A DNA stretch of 64,000 bases, from assembly GCA_001942415.1 (NCBI GenBank), contig MKJX01000111.1, positions 160,046 to 224,045 on the forward strand. The letters are read 5' to 3'. The notes beneath the pieces are model-generated. The model saw only the letters and a list, made by a program, of their open reading frames with translations, did no database searches and was not told the origin of the DNA. The position numbers were made by a program, and so were the translations under genes. This DNA comes from Pseudonocardia sp. CNS-139 (GTDB lineage: Bacteria; Actinomycetota; Actinomycetes; Mycobacteriales; Pseudonocardiaceae). Shown piece after piece: positions 29,152-38,196 of the stretch. The number at the start of each line of letters is the position of its first letter. Position 1 is the stretch's first letter.

Positions 29152-30146
29152 TCACGTGGCGGCGATCAGGTCTCCGGCGTTCACCGGGCCGGGCAGGGTG
29201 CCGAAGCGCTGCTGCAGGTCGAACTGGCTCTGCAGCAGCTCGGGGGTCAGTGTCGTTCCGTAGGTGCACAGCGTCGAACGGGAGACGACGCTCGGGTCCT
29301 GGCCGGTGGCCTCGGCGAGGATCGCGCGGCGGGCGTCGGCGTTGGCCGGGTCGTTGGCCCACTCGCTGACCTCGGTCATGGCCGCGCGGACCGCGCGCAC
29401 CGCGTCGGGGTTCGCGGCCGCGAAGTCGCGGGTGCCGAACCAGACCGTGTAGACGAACGGGTCGCCGCCGTTGACGAAGTCGTACGGGCTGGCGAGCCGC
29501 AGGCCGCCGTGCGCCTCCAGATCCTGCTGGTAGGGCGGCTGCATGATGCCGCTCTGGACCTGACCGGTCTCCAGCGCCTGCCCGATGTTGGGGAAGGCCA
29601 TGTTCACGAACGTCACGCTCTGCGGGTCGACGCCCGAGTCCTGCAGCATCGCCATGGTCGCGAGGTGCGGCAGCGTGTTCAGCGCGTTGACGGCCACGGT
29701 GGTGCCGCTGAGCTGGGAGACCTGCGTGATCGGGCTGCCGCCGGTGGTCATCAGGTAGGAGCCGGGGTTGTCCCTCGTGTACTGGATGCCCGGCGCGATC
29801 ATGGTGAACGGGAGGCCCTGGTGCACGGCGCTGGCGATGGCGGTCGGGGCGCTGCAGGCCACCTGCGCCTGCCCCGAGGTCACCGCGGCCGCCAGCTCGG
29901 GCACGCCGCCGACGACGGTGACGTTCACGTCGATGCCGTGGCGGGCGAAGATGCCCTGCTCGGCACCGATGAACGCCTGTGCGCAGGTGTCGGTGGCGAC
30001 GGTCGCCAGCGTCAGCGTGACGCGGCCGTCGGCGCCGGTGACGGTGGCGGGGCCGCCGCAGGCGGCGAGGGTGAGGACCGCGGCGAGGGCGGTCGCGGCG
30101 CGGCGAGTCGCCGGGTGCCTCGGTTCAGGTGGGTCCGAACGGTCAT
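29152..30146 (-). CDS. ABC transporter substrate-binding lipoprotein, TauA/SsuA (NMT1) type, one apparent frameshift
   Basis: Binding protein of about 331 residues. Seen: a signal with the lipobox LTLAACG, split by one lost base near 30095, then TLATVATDTCAQAFIGAEQGIF and GQAQVACSAPTAIASAV. NMAFPNIGQALETGQVQSG and a C-terminal helical region follow. It would capture the solute outside the membrane for the two permeases encoded downstream. Start ATG 30146 lies 36 bases after the ATPase gene. The gene upstream is the ATPase, the gene downstream the molybdoenzyme. Confidence 0.87.
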
Positions 30147-30182
30147 GGCGGGGGTCCTTCGGCGGTGGAGGAGCGTGGGGGT

Positions 30183-31019
30183 TCAGGCGTCGGCGGCGCG
30201 CTGCTCGTCGAGCCCGACGAGCGCGTGGATCGCGGCCCGGGCGGCGAGGAACGCCGGGTGCGCGCGGGTGTGGATCTGGTTGCGCGGCCGCGCGAGGTCG
30301 ATCGGGAGCTCCTCGACGACGCGGCACGGCGGCGGGCTGAGCACCTCGACGCGGTCGGCGAGGTAGACGGCCTCGTCGATGTCGTGGGTGACGAGCAGCA
30401 TCGTGATGCCCTCGTCGGCGTAGCGCTCCTGGATGCTGAGCAGGAGGTCCTCGAGGCTCTCCTTGGTGAGCGCGTCCACGGAGGCGAACGGCTCGTCGAG
30501 CAGCAGGATCTGCGGCCGGAACGCGAGCGCCCTGGCGATCGCGACCCGCTGCTGCATCCCGCCGGAGAGCTGGTAGGGGTGGTAGTCCTCGAACCCGGCG
30601 AGCCCGACGGCGGCGATCGCCTCGTCGATCCGGGCCTGCTTGGCCGCGGCGTCCAGGTCGCGCCGCTTGACCAGCGGGAACCCGACGTTGCGGGCGACCG
30701 TGAGCCACGGGAAGAGCGAGCGGGTGTAGTCCTGGAAGACCATGGCCATCTCGGGCGGCGGCCCGGTCACCGGCGTGCCGTTGAGCAGCACCCGGCCCTC
30801 GGAGGGTTCGAGCAGGCCGCAGATCATGCGCAGCAGGGTCGACTTGCCGCACCCCGACGGGCCGACGATCGCGACGAAGTCGCCGCGCTCGATCTCGAAC
30901 GTCAGGTCGCGGCAGACGTGGGGGCCGTCGGCGGCGTACTGCTTCGTGAGACCACGGATGGCGAGAAGGGGCTCCGCGGTTGCGGTGGTCCGTTCGGCGA
31001 CCTGGGGGATCGTGGTCAT
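30183..31019 (-). CDS. ABC transporter ATP-binding protein, SsuB/TauB type
   Basis: Intact ATPase, 278 residues from ATG 31019. An upstream in-frame ATG at 31064 lacks a good ribosome site, whereas GAGGA stands five bases before 31019. Seen: Walker A GPSGCGKST near residue 54, Q-loop VFQDYTRSLFPW, signature LSGGMQQRV, Walker B ILLLDEPFASVD, H-loop VTHDIDEAVYLADR. It is the first gene of the importer operon; the 180 bases upstream hold two GTAC-type operators (31085 and 31172). Confidence 0.92.
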   Translation of the reverse strand: MTTIPQVAERTTATAEPLLAIRGLTKQYAADGPHVCRDLTFEIERGDFVAIVGPSGCGKSTLLRMICGLLEPSEGRVLLNGTPVTGPPPEMAMVFQDYTRSLFPWLTVARNVGFPLVKRRDLDAAAKQARIDEAIAAVGLAGFEDYHPYQLSGGMQQRVAIARALAFRPQILLLDEPFASVDALTKESLEDLLLSIQERYADEGITMLLVTHDIDEAVYLADRVEVLSPPPCRVVEELPIDLARPRNQIHTRAHPAFLAARAAIHALVGLDEQRAADA

Positions 31020-31084
31020 GGAGTCCTCACTGCTCGGCCTGCTCGGCGGAAAACGTCCGGTCATCCCGTCTCCGTAGGGCGTAA

Positions 31085-31097
31085 CGTACTTTGTACG
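31085..31097. promoter_or_regulatory. CGTAC-TTT-GTACG operator (site B)
   Basis: Perfect 5-3-5 palindrome, 66 bases upstream of the ATPase start of the importer operon. The core is identical to that of the 25-base palindrome at 35067. Confidence 0.72.
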
Positions 31098-31171
31098 AGC
31101 AACGGATGACTAGTTCTGCTCGGTGACGTTCACGTTTCGTCCGTGCACGTCAGCGACGTGAAAACGTGGGT

Positions 31172-31184
31172 CGTACTATGTACG
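31172..31184. promoter_or_regulatory. CGTAC-TAT-GTACG operator (site C)
   Basis: Second palindrome in the same intergenic region, 87 bases from site B and 16 bases downstream of the end of the FAD-subunit reading frame. Confidence 0.7.
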
Positions 31185-31199
31185 GCACATCGCACGCCG

Positions 31200-32299
31200 T
31201 CAAGCGTCCGACCGGCTCCTCGTGGCCCGGGCGACCAGCTCCTCCGCCGCCTGCTCGGCCAGCCCGGCCGCCGCGTCGAGCTTCCACGCGTTGCCCGGCA
31301 GCGGGTGCGCGATGCGGTCCAGCTCGGCGTCGACGGCCCGGGCGAGCGCGTGCGGCGTGGGCGCTGTGGCGGCGTCGACGGCCCGTTCCGCGGAGTGCAT
31401 CCGCAGCGGTGTGGGGCCAGCGCACCCAGCACGATGCGGACGCCGCGCCAGGTCCCGTCGGCCGCGACGTCGCCGGCGACCGCGGCCGAGGCCGTCGCGG
31501 TCGCCGGTGTAGAGCGCGAGCTTCGCGAAGGCCGCGGTCTTGCCCAGCGCGGCGGCCGGCACCGTCACCGCCGTGACGAGCTCGCCGTCGCGCACGACGG
31601 TCTCCCCGGGCCGGTGTAGAGGCCGGCGACCGGCACGGTGCGCGTGGCCGTCCCGGTGATCTCGACCGTGGCGTCCAGCGCGACCAGCACCGTCGCGAGG
31701 TCCGACGGCGTCACCGCCTGGCAGCGGTGCCCGTCCACGGCCGCGTGCTGGAACCGGTGGTCGCCGAGCACCGCGTAGCAGGGGCTGGTCGCGCCGTTGC
31801 GCTTGTAGCAGTCGAAGCCGTTGCGGAAGAACCAGCAGCGTTTGGCCTGCATCAGGTTTCCGCCGACGGTCGCCGCGTTGCGGACCTGCGGGGACGCGAT
31901 GGTGGCGACGGCGTCGGCCAGCGCGCGCGGGGTCACCGGATGCTCGGCCAGCTCCGCGAGCGTCGCCGCGGCCCCGATGCGCAGGCCGTCGGCCGTGCGC
32001 TCGATCGGGCGCAGCCGGGTCACGGCCGCGACCGACACGAGCACCGGGGCCGGCCGGGCCTCCCGCCTGCGCTCGACGAGCGCGTCGGTGGCCCCGCCCA
32101 GCGGGGCGGCCCCGCCCGCGAGCAGGTCCAGCGCCTCGGTCAGGCCGGCCGGGGCGTGCACGGCGGGTTCGGGGGCGGGCGGCCGCCGCCGCGCGCGCCG
32201 GGCCGGGCCGAGCCGCGTGCCGTAGGCGTCGAGGACGTGGTGCAGGCCCAGCGGGTAGAGCCACCGGATCGCGGCGATCCACCAGCGCCCCGGACGGCG
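31200..32299 (-). CDS. Xanthine-dehydrogenase-family FAD-binding part with four cysteines, frameshifts; possibly fused to the Mo subunit
   Basis: FAD-binding (CoxM/XdhB-type) part of a molybdenum hydroxylase. Seen: GGATDALVERRRE (FAD contact), RIGAAATLAEL, and the FAD motif IASPQVRNAATVGGNLMQ. A cysteine-rich insert follows: CWFFRNGFDC, then SPC and HRC, ahead of VTPSDLATVLVALDA. In PaoB and 4-hydroxybenzoyl-CoA reductase such an insert binds an extra [4Fe-4S] cluster. The C-terminal CO-dehydrogenase flavoprotein domain is present (GELVTAVTVP, LGALAP). Breaks near 31615, 31500 and 31415 fit lost bases. No start codon precedes the domain except a GTG at 32161, and the frame is open back into the Mo-subunit gene. 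The boundary at 32299 is therefore approximate. Confidence 0.75.
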
Positions 32300-34602
32300 G
32301 CGGATGCGGTGGTCGCGGCGGCGGCCTCCTGCGCGGCGAGCGCGGTGAGGACCTTGTCCGGCGTGACCGGCAGCTCGCGCACGCGCACGCCGACGGCGTC
32401 GTACACCGCGTTCGCCACGGCGGCGCCCGGCGGGATGATCGACATCTCGCCGACGCTCTTCGCGCCGTACGGGCCGTCCGCGTCGTGGCCCGCGACGACC
32501 ACCGCGCGCACGGACGGCAGGTCGGCGTTGCGCGGCATCGCGTAGTGCAGATAGGTCGAGTTGACCACCCGGCCGCCCTCGCGCACCAGCTCCTCGCCCA
32601 GCGCGGCGCCCAGCCCCATGGCGGCGCCGCCGACGATCTGCCCCTCCACGGCGGTCGGGTTGATCGCCTGGCCGACGTCGTGCGCGGCGAGGTAGTCCAC
32701 CACCCGGACGGCGCCGGTCCGCCGGTCGACGTCCACGACGGCGCCGTGCGCGGCGAAGGCGTAGGTGGGGGAGAGGTTGGCGGTGTCCTTGTCCGGCGTG
32801 AGCATCTCGGTGCCGTCGAGCAGGTAGCTCGTCTCGTGGCTCAGCACGCCGTCGACGGCGCCGGGGTCGAGCCCGACCAGGTCCCCGAGCCCGACGGCGT
32901 CGTCCCCGAGCACGGCGTGCCCGCCGGCCAGCCGCACGTCGGCCGCGTCGCCGCCGAACTTGGCCGCGGCCAGCCCGCGCAGCCGTTCGCCCAGCTCGCG
33001 GGCGGCCTGCCCGACCGACGACCCGGTCATGTGGGTGCCGCGCGAGGACCAGGCGCCCAGCTCGAACGGGGTGCGCTCGGAGTCGGTCGAGAGCACCTCG
33101 ACGTCGGTGAGGTCCACGCCCAGCTCGTGCGCCGCGATCTGGGCGAGGATCGTGCTCTGGCCGGTGCCGGCGTCGGTGCCGCCGTAGCGGACCCGGACGC
33201 GCCCGTCGGCGTACAGGTCGAGCGCGGCGTCGCTGCGGTTGGCGTGCTCGTAGGCGTAGGCCCCGCTGCCGTGCATGCCCGCGGCCACGCCCCAGCCGCG
33301 GGCGACCGGCCCGCCGCGCGGCCGGGCCGCCCGCGCGCGGTCCCAGTCGAGGCCGTCCCGGACGGCGACCAGGCAGTCGCCCAGCCGGGAGGTGGTCACC
33401 TCGTAGCCGCACAGCGCCCGCGTGTGCTCGGCGCCGAGGTTGCGCAGCCGCAGCGCGATCGGGTCGATGCCGAGCCGTTCGGCGATCTCGTCGACCTGCT
33501 GCTCCATGGCGAGCGACACCTGCGGGGTGCCGTAGCCGCGGAACTGCCCGCCCGGCTGGGTGGCGGTGTCGACGAGCCGCGCCGAGAACCGCACGCCGTC
33601 GGGCCGGTACATCGACCCCAGCGTGATCACCCCGACCCGCATCACCGAGGTGCCCATGTGGTTGTAGGAGCCGTTGTCCACCGCGATGTCGGCCTCCAGC
33701 GCACGGATGAGCCCGGAGTCGTCGGCCGAGGTCCGCAGCCGGGTCTCGAAGCGGTGGCGGGGCTTGTTGGCACCGAACTCCTCCTCCCGCGACAGCTCCA
33801 CCAGCACCGGACGGCCGGCGGCCCGGGAGAGCGCCGCGGCGAGCACCTCGTGCTCGGACGCCTTCGACTTCTGGCCGAACCCGCCGCCGACGGCGACCTC
33901 GCGGCAGATCACCTGGTCGTGCTCCAGGCCGAGCAGGTGGGAGACCTCCTTGGCGATGAACCACGGCGCCTGGGTGGAGGTCCACAGCTCGACCACGCCG
34001 CGGCTCGCGTCCCACACGGCGAGCGTGGTGTTGGGCTCCATGCACGCGTGGGCGACGCTCGGGTAGACGAACCGGCCCGACACCGACACGGTCGCCGCGG
34101 CCAGGCCCCGCTCCGGCGCGCCCCACACCGTGTCGAGCAGCATCGAGACGTTCGGCTCGTCCGTGGTGCGCTCGTGCAGCCGCCGTGCGCCGGGCCGGCG
34201 CGCCGCGGTGACGGTGAGCGGGGCGCGCCGCCGCCGGTAGCGCACGCGGATGGCCCGCAACGCGGCCGCGGCCTGCGCGGGGGTCTCGGCGGCGACGGCG
34301 GCCACCTCCTGCCCGACGTGGCGCACCACCCCGTCGGCCAGCGGCGGGCGGTCCGAGAGCGGGCCGCCGCGGTGCAGGTAGCGGATGCCGGGCGCGAAGT
34401 CCGCGGCGGTGACCACCGCGTGCACGCCGGGCAGCGCCCGCGCCGCCGCGGTGTCCAGCGTGGTGATCTCGGCGTACGGCACGGGGGAGCGCAGGATCGC
34501 GCCGTAGAGGTGCTCGGCGGGCAGGTCGGCGGTGAACGCGACCAGGCCGGTGCTGCGGGCGTCCCAGTCGATCGGCCGGACGCGGTCGCCGATGCGGGTC
34601 AC
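32300..34602 (-). CDS. Xanthine-dehydrogenase-family molybdopterin-binding (large) subunit
   Basis: About 765 residues carrying the molybdopterin cytosine dinucleotide active site. Seen: AILRSPVPYAEI and the first Mo-binding motif VAVGGGFGQKSKASEHE near residue 255, then ATQPGGQFRGYGTPQ near 345. GGTDAGTGQSTILAQ near 490 and the catalytic glutamate region GPYGAKSVGEMSIIPPG near 720 complete the set. It hydroxylates an aromatic or N-heterocyclic substrate using water-derived oxygen. GTG at 34602 overlaps the stop of the [2Fe-2S] subunit. At its C-terminus the frame appears to lose one base around 32310-32340. Corrected, it reads on without a stop into the FAD part (RRPGRWWIAAIRWLYP), so the two may be one polypeptide. 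Confidence 0.87.
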
Positions 34603-35069
34603 GGCCGCGGCTCCGCGGCGGCCCGCTCTTCGGCGGTCCGGCACACCGACTCGACGATCGCCTGGTAGCCGGTGCAGCGGCAGATGTTGCCCGAGAGTGC
34701 CGCGCGCACCTGCTCGGGCCCGGTGCGCCCGGCCCGCAGCAGCGCGACGGCGTGCACGACCTGGCCCGGCGTGCAGAAGCCGCACTGGAACGCGCCGGTG
34801 TCGGCGAAGCGGGCGCGCAGGTCGGCGCTCTCCTCGGCCAGCCCCTCGCTGGTCCACACCTCCTCCGTGACGAGCGCGGCGGGCGTGGTGCAGGCCATCC
34901 GGGGCCGCCCGCCGACCAGCACCGTGCAGGCGCCGCACTCGCCGCGCCCGCACGCCACCTTCGTCGCGGTCAGGCCCAGGTCACGGCGCAGGACGTCGGC
35001 GAGGGAGCGGAGCCCGGCCGTCTCGACGTCGACAGGGGACCCGTTGACCACGAGCCGGGTGAGTGTCAT
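34599..35069 (-). CDS. [2Fe-2S] subunit of the molybdenum hydroxylase
   Basis: Intact 156-residue CoxS/XdhC-type electron-transfer subunit. Seen: plant-type cluster cysteines CGRGECGACTVLVGG near residue 40 with the fourth at MACTTPA, and the second cluster CGFCTPGQ near 97 with NICRCTGYQ near 130. It passes electrons from the molybdenum centre to FAD. ATG at 35069 (MTLTRLVVNGS) matches the family start. An upstream ATG at 35090 would add seven residues. Both ATGs fall inside the 25-base perfect palindrome at 35067-35091, implying very direct repression of this operon. Confidence 0.93.
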   Translation of the reverse strand: MTLTRLVVNGSPVDVETAGLRSLADVLRRDLGLTATKVACGRGECGACTVLVGGRPRMACTTPAALVTEEVWTSEGLAEESADLRARFADTGAFQCGFCTPGQVVHAVALLRAGRTGPEQVRAALSGNICRCTGYQAIVESVCRTAEERAAAEPRP

Positions 35070-35091
35070 GGTCGTACTTTGTACGACCATG
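35067..35091. promoter_or_regulatory. 25-base perfect palindrome CATGGTCGTAC-TTT-GTACGACCATG (site D)
   Basis: Eleven-base arms (35067-35077, 35081-35091) around TTT, in the 33-base gap between the TetR gene and the hydroxylase operon and overlapping the latter's start codon. It is the most complete copy of the GTAC-type operator in the window and the likely high-affinity site of the adjacent TetR protein. Confidence 0.82.
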
Positions 35092-35102
35092 AAGACCGCA
35101 GG

Positions 35103-35813
35103 TCAAGCGGGGGTGCCCGGCTGCTCCGCCGGCTGTGGCAGCGACCGCACCACCGACTCGACGAACGCCTCGAGGCCCGCGGCGTACTGGTCGTCGCCGG
35201 GCAGGTCGACGAGGTGCTCGGCCAGCTCCACCATCTGCGGGAAGTCCTCCAGCGGCAGGCCCGCGTAGAAGTGCATGCGCTGGCGCCGGACGTCCGCCGA
35301 CCCCGGCCCGTCCGGGCGTCCCCACGGGCGCGGCGTCTGGTAGCTGGCGAAGCCGATGGCGTAGGTGATGAGGAAGCCGTAGCAGCGCACCGCGGCCGGA
35401 CCGCGGATGCCCGCCTCGACCAGGTACTGCAGCACCGACTCCATCGCCCCGTGGAGGGCGGCGCGGCTGTCGGTGATCCGGGTGGCGAGCAGCCGGACGA
35501 CGCTCGGGTGCTCCCGCATCATCGTGAGGAACGCGAAGGCCACCGACCGCAGTGCCTGCTCCGGGCTCGTCGCGGGCTCGGCCGGGAGCTGCATGCCGCC
35601 GAGGACGTGGTCGGCCATCCCGTCGAGGATCTCGTCCTTGCTGCGGAAGTAGCTGTAGAGCGTCATCGTGCCGACGCCGAGCTCGGACGCGAGCCTGCGG
35701 ACCGTGAGGCGGTCGAGATCGGACTCCGCGTCGGAGATCCGCAGTGCCGCGTCGATGATGCGCTCCGGGGTCAGCGGGGCGCTCTGCCCCCCGGCTGTCC
35801 GCCCGCGTGCCAT
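35103..35813 (-). CDS. TetR/AcrR-family regulator, candidate master regulator of the catabolic region
   Basis: Intact 236-residue TetR protein. Seen: an N-terminal helix-turn-helix (ERIIDAALRISDAE, RLTVRRLASELGVGTMTLYSYF, given here by its ends RLTVRRLASEL and GTMTLYSYF, then RSKDEILDGMADH) and the TetR_C domain found in TetR/Tn10-like members (LEDFPQMVELAEHLVD). GAGGAGGAACG precedes ATG 35813. It lies directly upstream of the molybdenum hydroxylase operon. A 25-base palindrome separates the two, and a variant inverted repeat (35843-35862) lies upstream of its own start. These positions make it the best candidate to bind all the GTAC-type sites at 24-44 kb; not proven. Confidence 0.9.
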   Translation of the reverse strand: MARGRTAGGQSAPLTPERIIDAALRISDAESDLDRLTVRRLASELGVGTMTLYSYFRSKDEILDGMADHVLGGMQLPAEPATSPEQALRSVAFAFLTMMREHPSVVRLLATRITDSRAALHGAMESVLQYLVEAGIRGPAAVRCYGFLITYAIGFASYQTPRPWGRPDGPGSADVRRQRMHFYAGLPLEDFPQMVELAEHLVDLPGDDQYAAGLEAFVESVVRSLPQPAEQPGTPA

Positions 35814-37192
35814 CGTTCCTCCTCGCCGGGCAACGGCTTCGGTTGTACGTTGTCCCGTACAAGCGTTCCACGCGGGAGGCCCGGCCGCCGATCGGGGTCG
35901 GCGGCCCCCCGGACGGCCGCGACCAGCCCGTCGAGCACCGGGGCCGCGCGGGGCGCGGCCGCGAGGTCCAGCACGGCGGCGATCCGGCCGTCGGCCGGGT
36001 GGGTGCCGAGCAGCCCGGCGGCCTTCGCGCGCACGGCGTCGTCGTCGAGGGGACGGTCGGGGTCGCCCGGGGCGACCAGCACCCGCCGCGTGCTCCCGGC
36101 CACCGTGACCACCGCGCCCCACCGGCGCGGGAACTCCCGGTCGAGGCCGGGGTCGGCCACCAGTTCCACGTCGGCGGACGGGCCGGGAGCGCGGTACCAG
36201 CCGGGGTCCCGTGCCCGGCCGGCGAGCGCACCCGCGACGGCCACCGCGGCGCTCGCCGCAGCCTCGACCGGCCCGCGGGGCGCCGGGTCGGCGGTGACGA
36301 ACCGCAGGGCGGCCGTCGGGAGCCCGATCCGCACCCGGTCGCCCGGGTCCGGCACGACGCCCGCCTCGGCCAGCTCCGCCAGCGCTGCGAGCGCGGTGTG
36401 CAGCGGCCGGGCGCACGGCCAGCTCTTGAGCGAGGTGGCCGCCAGGTGCGCGGTCCCCGCGGGCGTGGGCGCCTCGGGTGGCCGGCCGAGCGCGGCCGCG
36501 GCGGGCCCGTCGAGGATCGACGCGCTGCCGGTCAGGCCGGCCGCCGCCCCGCGTGCGGCGCGCACGCCGTGCGCGGCGGCCCGTCCGCAGAGCAGGTAGT
36601 GGGCGTCGCCCAGCTCACCGGCCCCGAGCAGCCCGCCCAGCGGCGCGGCCGCGACGGCGAGCGCGGTGGCCGTGGCGGCCCGGTCCAGGTCGAGCAGCAC
36701 GGCCGTCGCCGCCGCCGACCCGAGCGCGCCGAAGAGGGCCGTGGGCCACCAGCCCGTCGCGTACAGGGCCGGGCCGCCGTACCGCAGCGCGGCCTCGGCC
36801 ACGGCCTCGTACCCGGCGACGACGGCCCGCAGCACGTGCCGCCCGTCGCACCCGAGCACCGCCCCGACGTGCCACGCGGCGGGGACGACCACCGCGCCGG
36901 GCGCGACGCCCGCCGGGCCGTGCAGCGGGTCGAACTCGTCCACGTGCGCGAGCGTCGCGTCGATCTCGACGGCCGTCTCCACCGGCCACGCCCCGGGCGC
37001 GCCCACCGCCGCCGCCCCGCCGGACGCGCCGCCCAGCAGCGGGACCCAGCGCCCGGCCAGCGGGTGCGTCGCCCCGGACGCCGCGCAGCCGGTGGTGTCG
37101 AGCACCTGCCGGGCCGCGGCGGCGAGCACGGCGGGCCCGGCGCCGGCGGCCGCCGCGAGCGCCCGGTCCGCGACCTCCTCGACGAGCGTCAC
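35771..37192 (-). CDS. MmgE/PrpD family protein
   Basis: Intact 473-residue member of the MmgE/PrpD family (2-methylcitrate dehydratase, iminodisuccinate epimerase and relatives). Seen: DTTGCAASGATHPLAGRW near residue 35, HVDEFDPLHGPAGVAPGA near 90 (family motif), VVAGYEAVAEAALRYG and LKSWPCARPLHTALAAL near 285. The frame continues past the domain and overlaps the TetR start by 43 bases on the same strand. The GTAC-type repeat at 35843 lies inside this tail, so the natural stop may lie earlier if a base is missing. GTG start overlaps the stop of the LLM gene (GTGA). In this context it may be a dehydratase or epimerase of a pathway acid. Confidence 0.82.
   Translation of the reverse strand: MTLVEEVADRALAAAAGAGPAVLAAAARQVLDTTGCAASGATHPLAGRWVPLLGGASGGAAAVGAPGAWPVETAVEIDATLAHVDEFDPLHGPAGVAPGAVVVPAAWHVGAVLGCDGRHVLRAVVAGYEAVAEAALRYGGPALYATGWWPTALFGALGSAAATAVLLDLDRAATATALAVAAAPLGGLLGAGELGDAHYLLCGRAAAHGVRAARGAAAGLTGSASILDGPAAAALGRPPEAPTPAGTAHLAATSLKSWPCARPLHTALAALAELAEAGVVPDPGDRVRIGLPTAALRFVTADPAPRGPVEAAASAAVAVAGALAGRARDPGWYRAPGPSADVELVADPGLDREFPRRWGAVVTVAGSTRRVLVAPGDPDRPLDDDAVRAKAAGLLGTHPADGRIAAVLDLAAAPRAAPVLDGLVAAVRGAADPDRRPGLPRGTLVRDNVQPKPLPGEEERWHAGGQPGGRAPR
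35843..35862. promoter_or_regulatory. Inverted repeat TTGTACG-N6-CGTACAA (site E)
   Basis: Seven-base arms upstream of the TetR start (29 bases). The half-sites are the GTAC type but spaced and oriented differently from sites A-D, as is common for autoregulatory sites. Confidence 0.6.
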
Positions 37193-38196
37193 CGCGGCCC
37201 CAGCAGCGGCAGGACCTCCGTGGCCACACGGTCGAGCAGCTCGTCCGGGAGGTCGTAGGAGCCGACGTGCTGCAGGTAGACGGCATCGGCCCCGGCCCGT
37301 TCGGCCTCCGCGACGCGCGCGGCGATCTCCGCGGCCGTGCCGAGCAGGCAGAACTCGCGGGCGAACGCGACCACCGCCCGGTCGGACACGTACGGGTCGC
37401 AGGCCGCGACGGCGGCCGGCCAGTCCTCCGCGTGCGTCAGGTCGGGGTAGACGTCCGGCAGCCGGTCCGGGACGTCCACGTGCACCCCGGCGAGCGCCAG
37501 CCCGGCCGCGCCGCCGTTCCTCGCGAGGGCCAGGCAGAGGGGCTTGAGCTCGCGGGCGTCGCGCTCGACGTCGCCGGTGACGCGGCAGAACGCCGACACC
37601 GTCATCGACACCCGGTCCCGCCCGGCCGCGGCGGCGCCCTCCTGCACGCGCGCGGTGGCGGCGGCGAGCGGCGCGGGCGCGACCCCGGAGAGCAGGATCG
37701 CGCCGTCCGCGATCTCGCCGGCCAGCCGGAGGTTGCGGGGGCCGCTCGCGGCCAGATGGATCGGCACCGGCACCGGGTCCCGCAGCCGGCCCGTGACCCG
37801 GCCGAACCCGACCTCGTCGCCGGCGAGCAGGCCGCGGACCGTCGCGACGCCCGCCCGCAGCCCGTCGCCCGTGCTGGGGGAGAGGCCGACGGGCCGGACC
37901 GAGGAGTTGCCGACGCCGAGCCCGAGCACGAACCGGCCGGGGGCCAGCTCGGCGACGGTGCGGGCCACCGACGCGACGACGGCCGGGTGCCGGGTCACGA
38001 CGTTGCTCACCGCCGTGCCCACGGTGACCCGGGAGGTGGCGGCGGCCGCGGCGGCGGCGACCGCGAACACGTCGCGCCACAGCAGCTGCGAGTCGGGGAA
38101 CCAGACCTCGTCGAGGCCCGCCTGCTCCGCCGCGCGGGCGAACGCCGCGACGTCCGGCGCGGGCGCGCAGGGCGGGACCCGCAGCCCGATCCTCAC
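37189..38196 (-). CDS. LLM-class flavin-dependent oxidoreductase (F420 or FMN)
   Basis: Intact 335-residue luciferase-like barrel protein. Seen: AFARAAEQAGLDEVWFPDSQ near residue 20, TSRVTVGTAVSNVVTRHPAVVA near 54-75, VLGLGVGNSSV near 92, and VPIHLAASGPRNLRLAGEIAD near 145. The GNSS and ASGP motifs resemble F420-dependent members (methylene-tetrahydromethanopterin reductase-like), so cofactor F420 is as likely as FMN. It overlaps the hydrolase gene upstream and the MmgE/PrpD gene downstream (GTGA both). Its role could be oxidation or reduction of a pathway ring. Confidence 0.87.
   Translation of the reverse strand: MRIGLRVPPCAPAPDVAAFARAAEQAGLDEVWFPDSQLLWRDVFAVAAAAAAATSRVTVGTAVSNVVTRHPAVVASVARTVAELAPGRFVLGLGVGNSSVRPVGLSPSTGDGLRAGVATVRGLLAGDEVGFGRVTGRLRDPVPVPIHLAASGPRNLRLAGEIADGAILLSGVAPAPLAAATARVQEGAAAAGRDRVSMTVSAFCRVTGDVERDARELKPLCLALARNGGAAGLALAGVHVDVPDRLPDVYPDLTHAEDWPAAVAACDPYVSDRAVVAFAREFCLLGTAAEIAARVAEAERAGADAVYLQHVGSYDLPDELLDRVATEVLPLLGPR

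Noticed and set aside
32485..34668. A 727-codon open frame on the + strand
   Set aside because: Antisense to the molybdenum-hydroxylase large subunit, whose active-site motifs are unmistakable; a GC-driven shadow.
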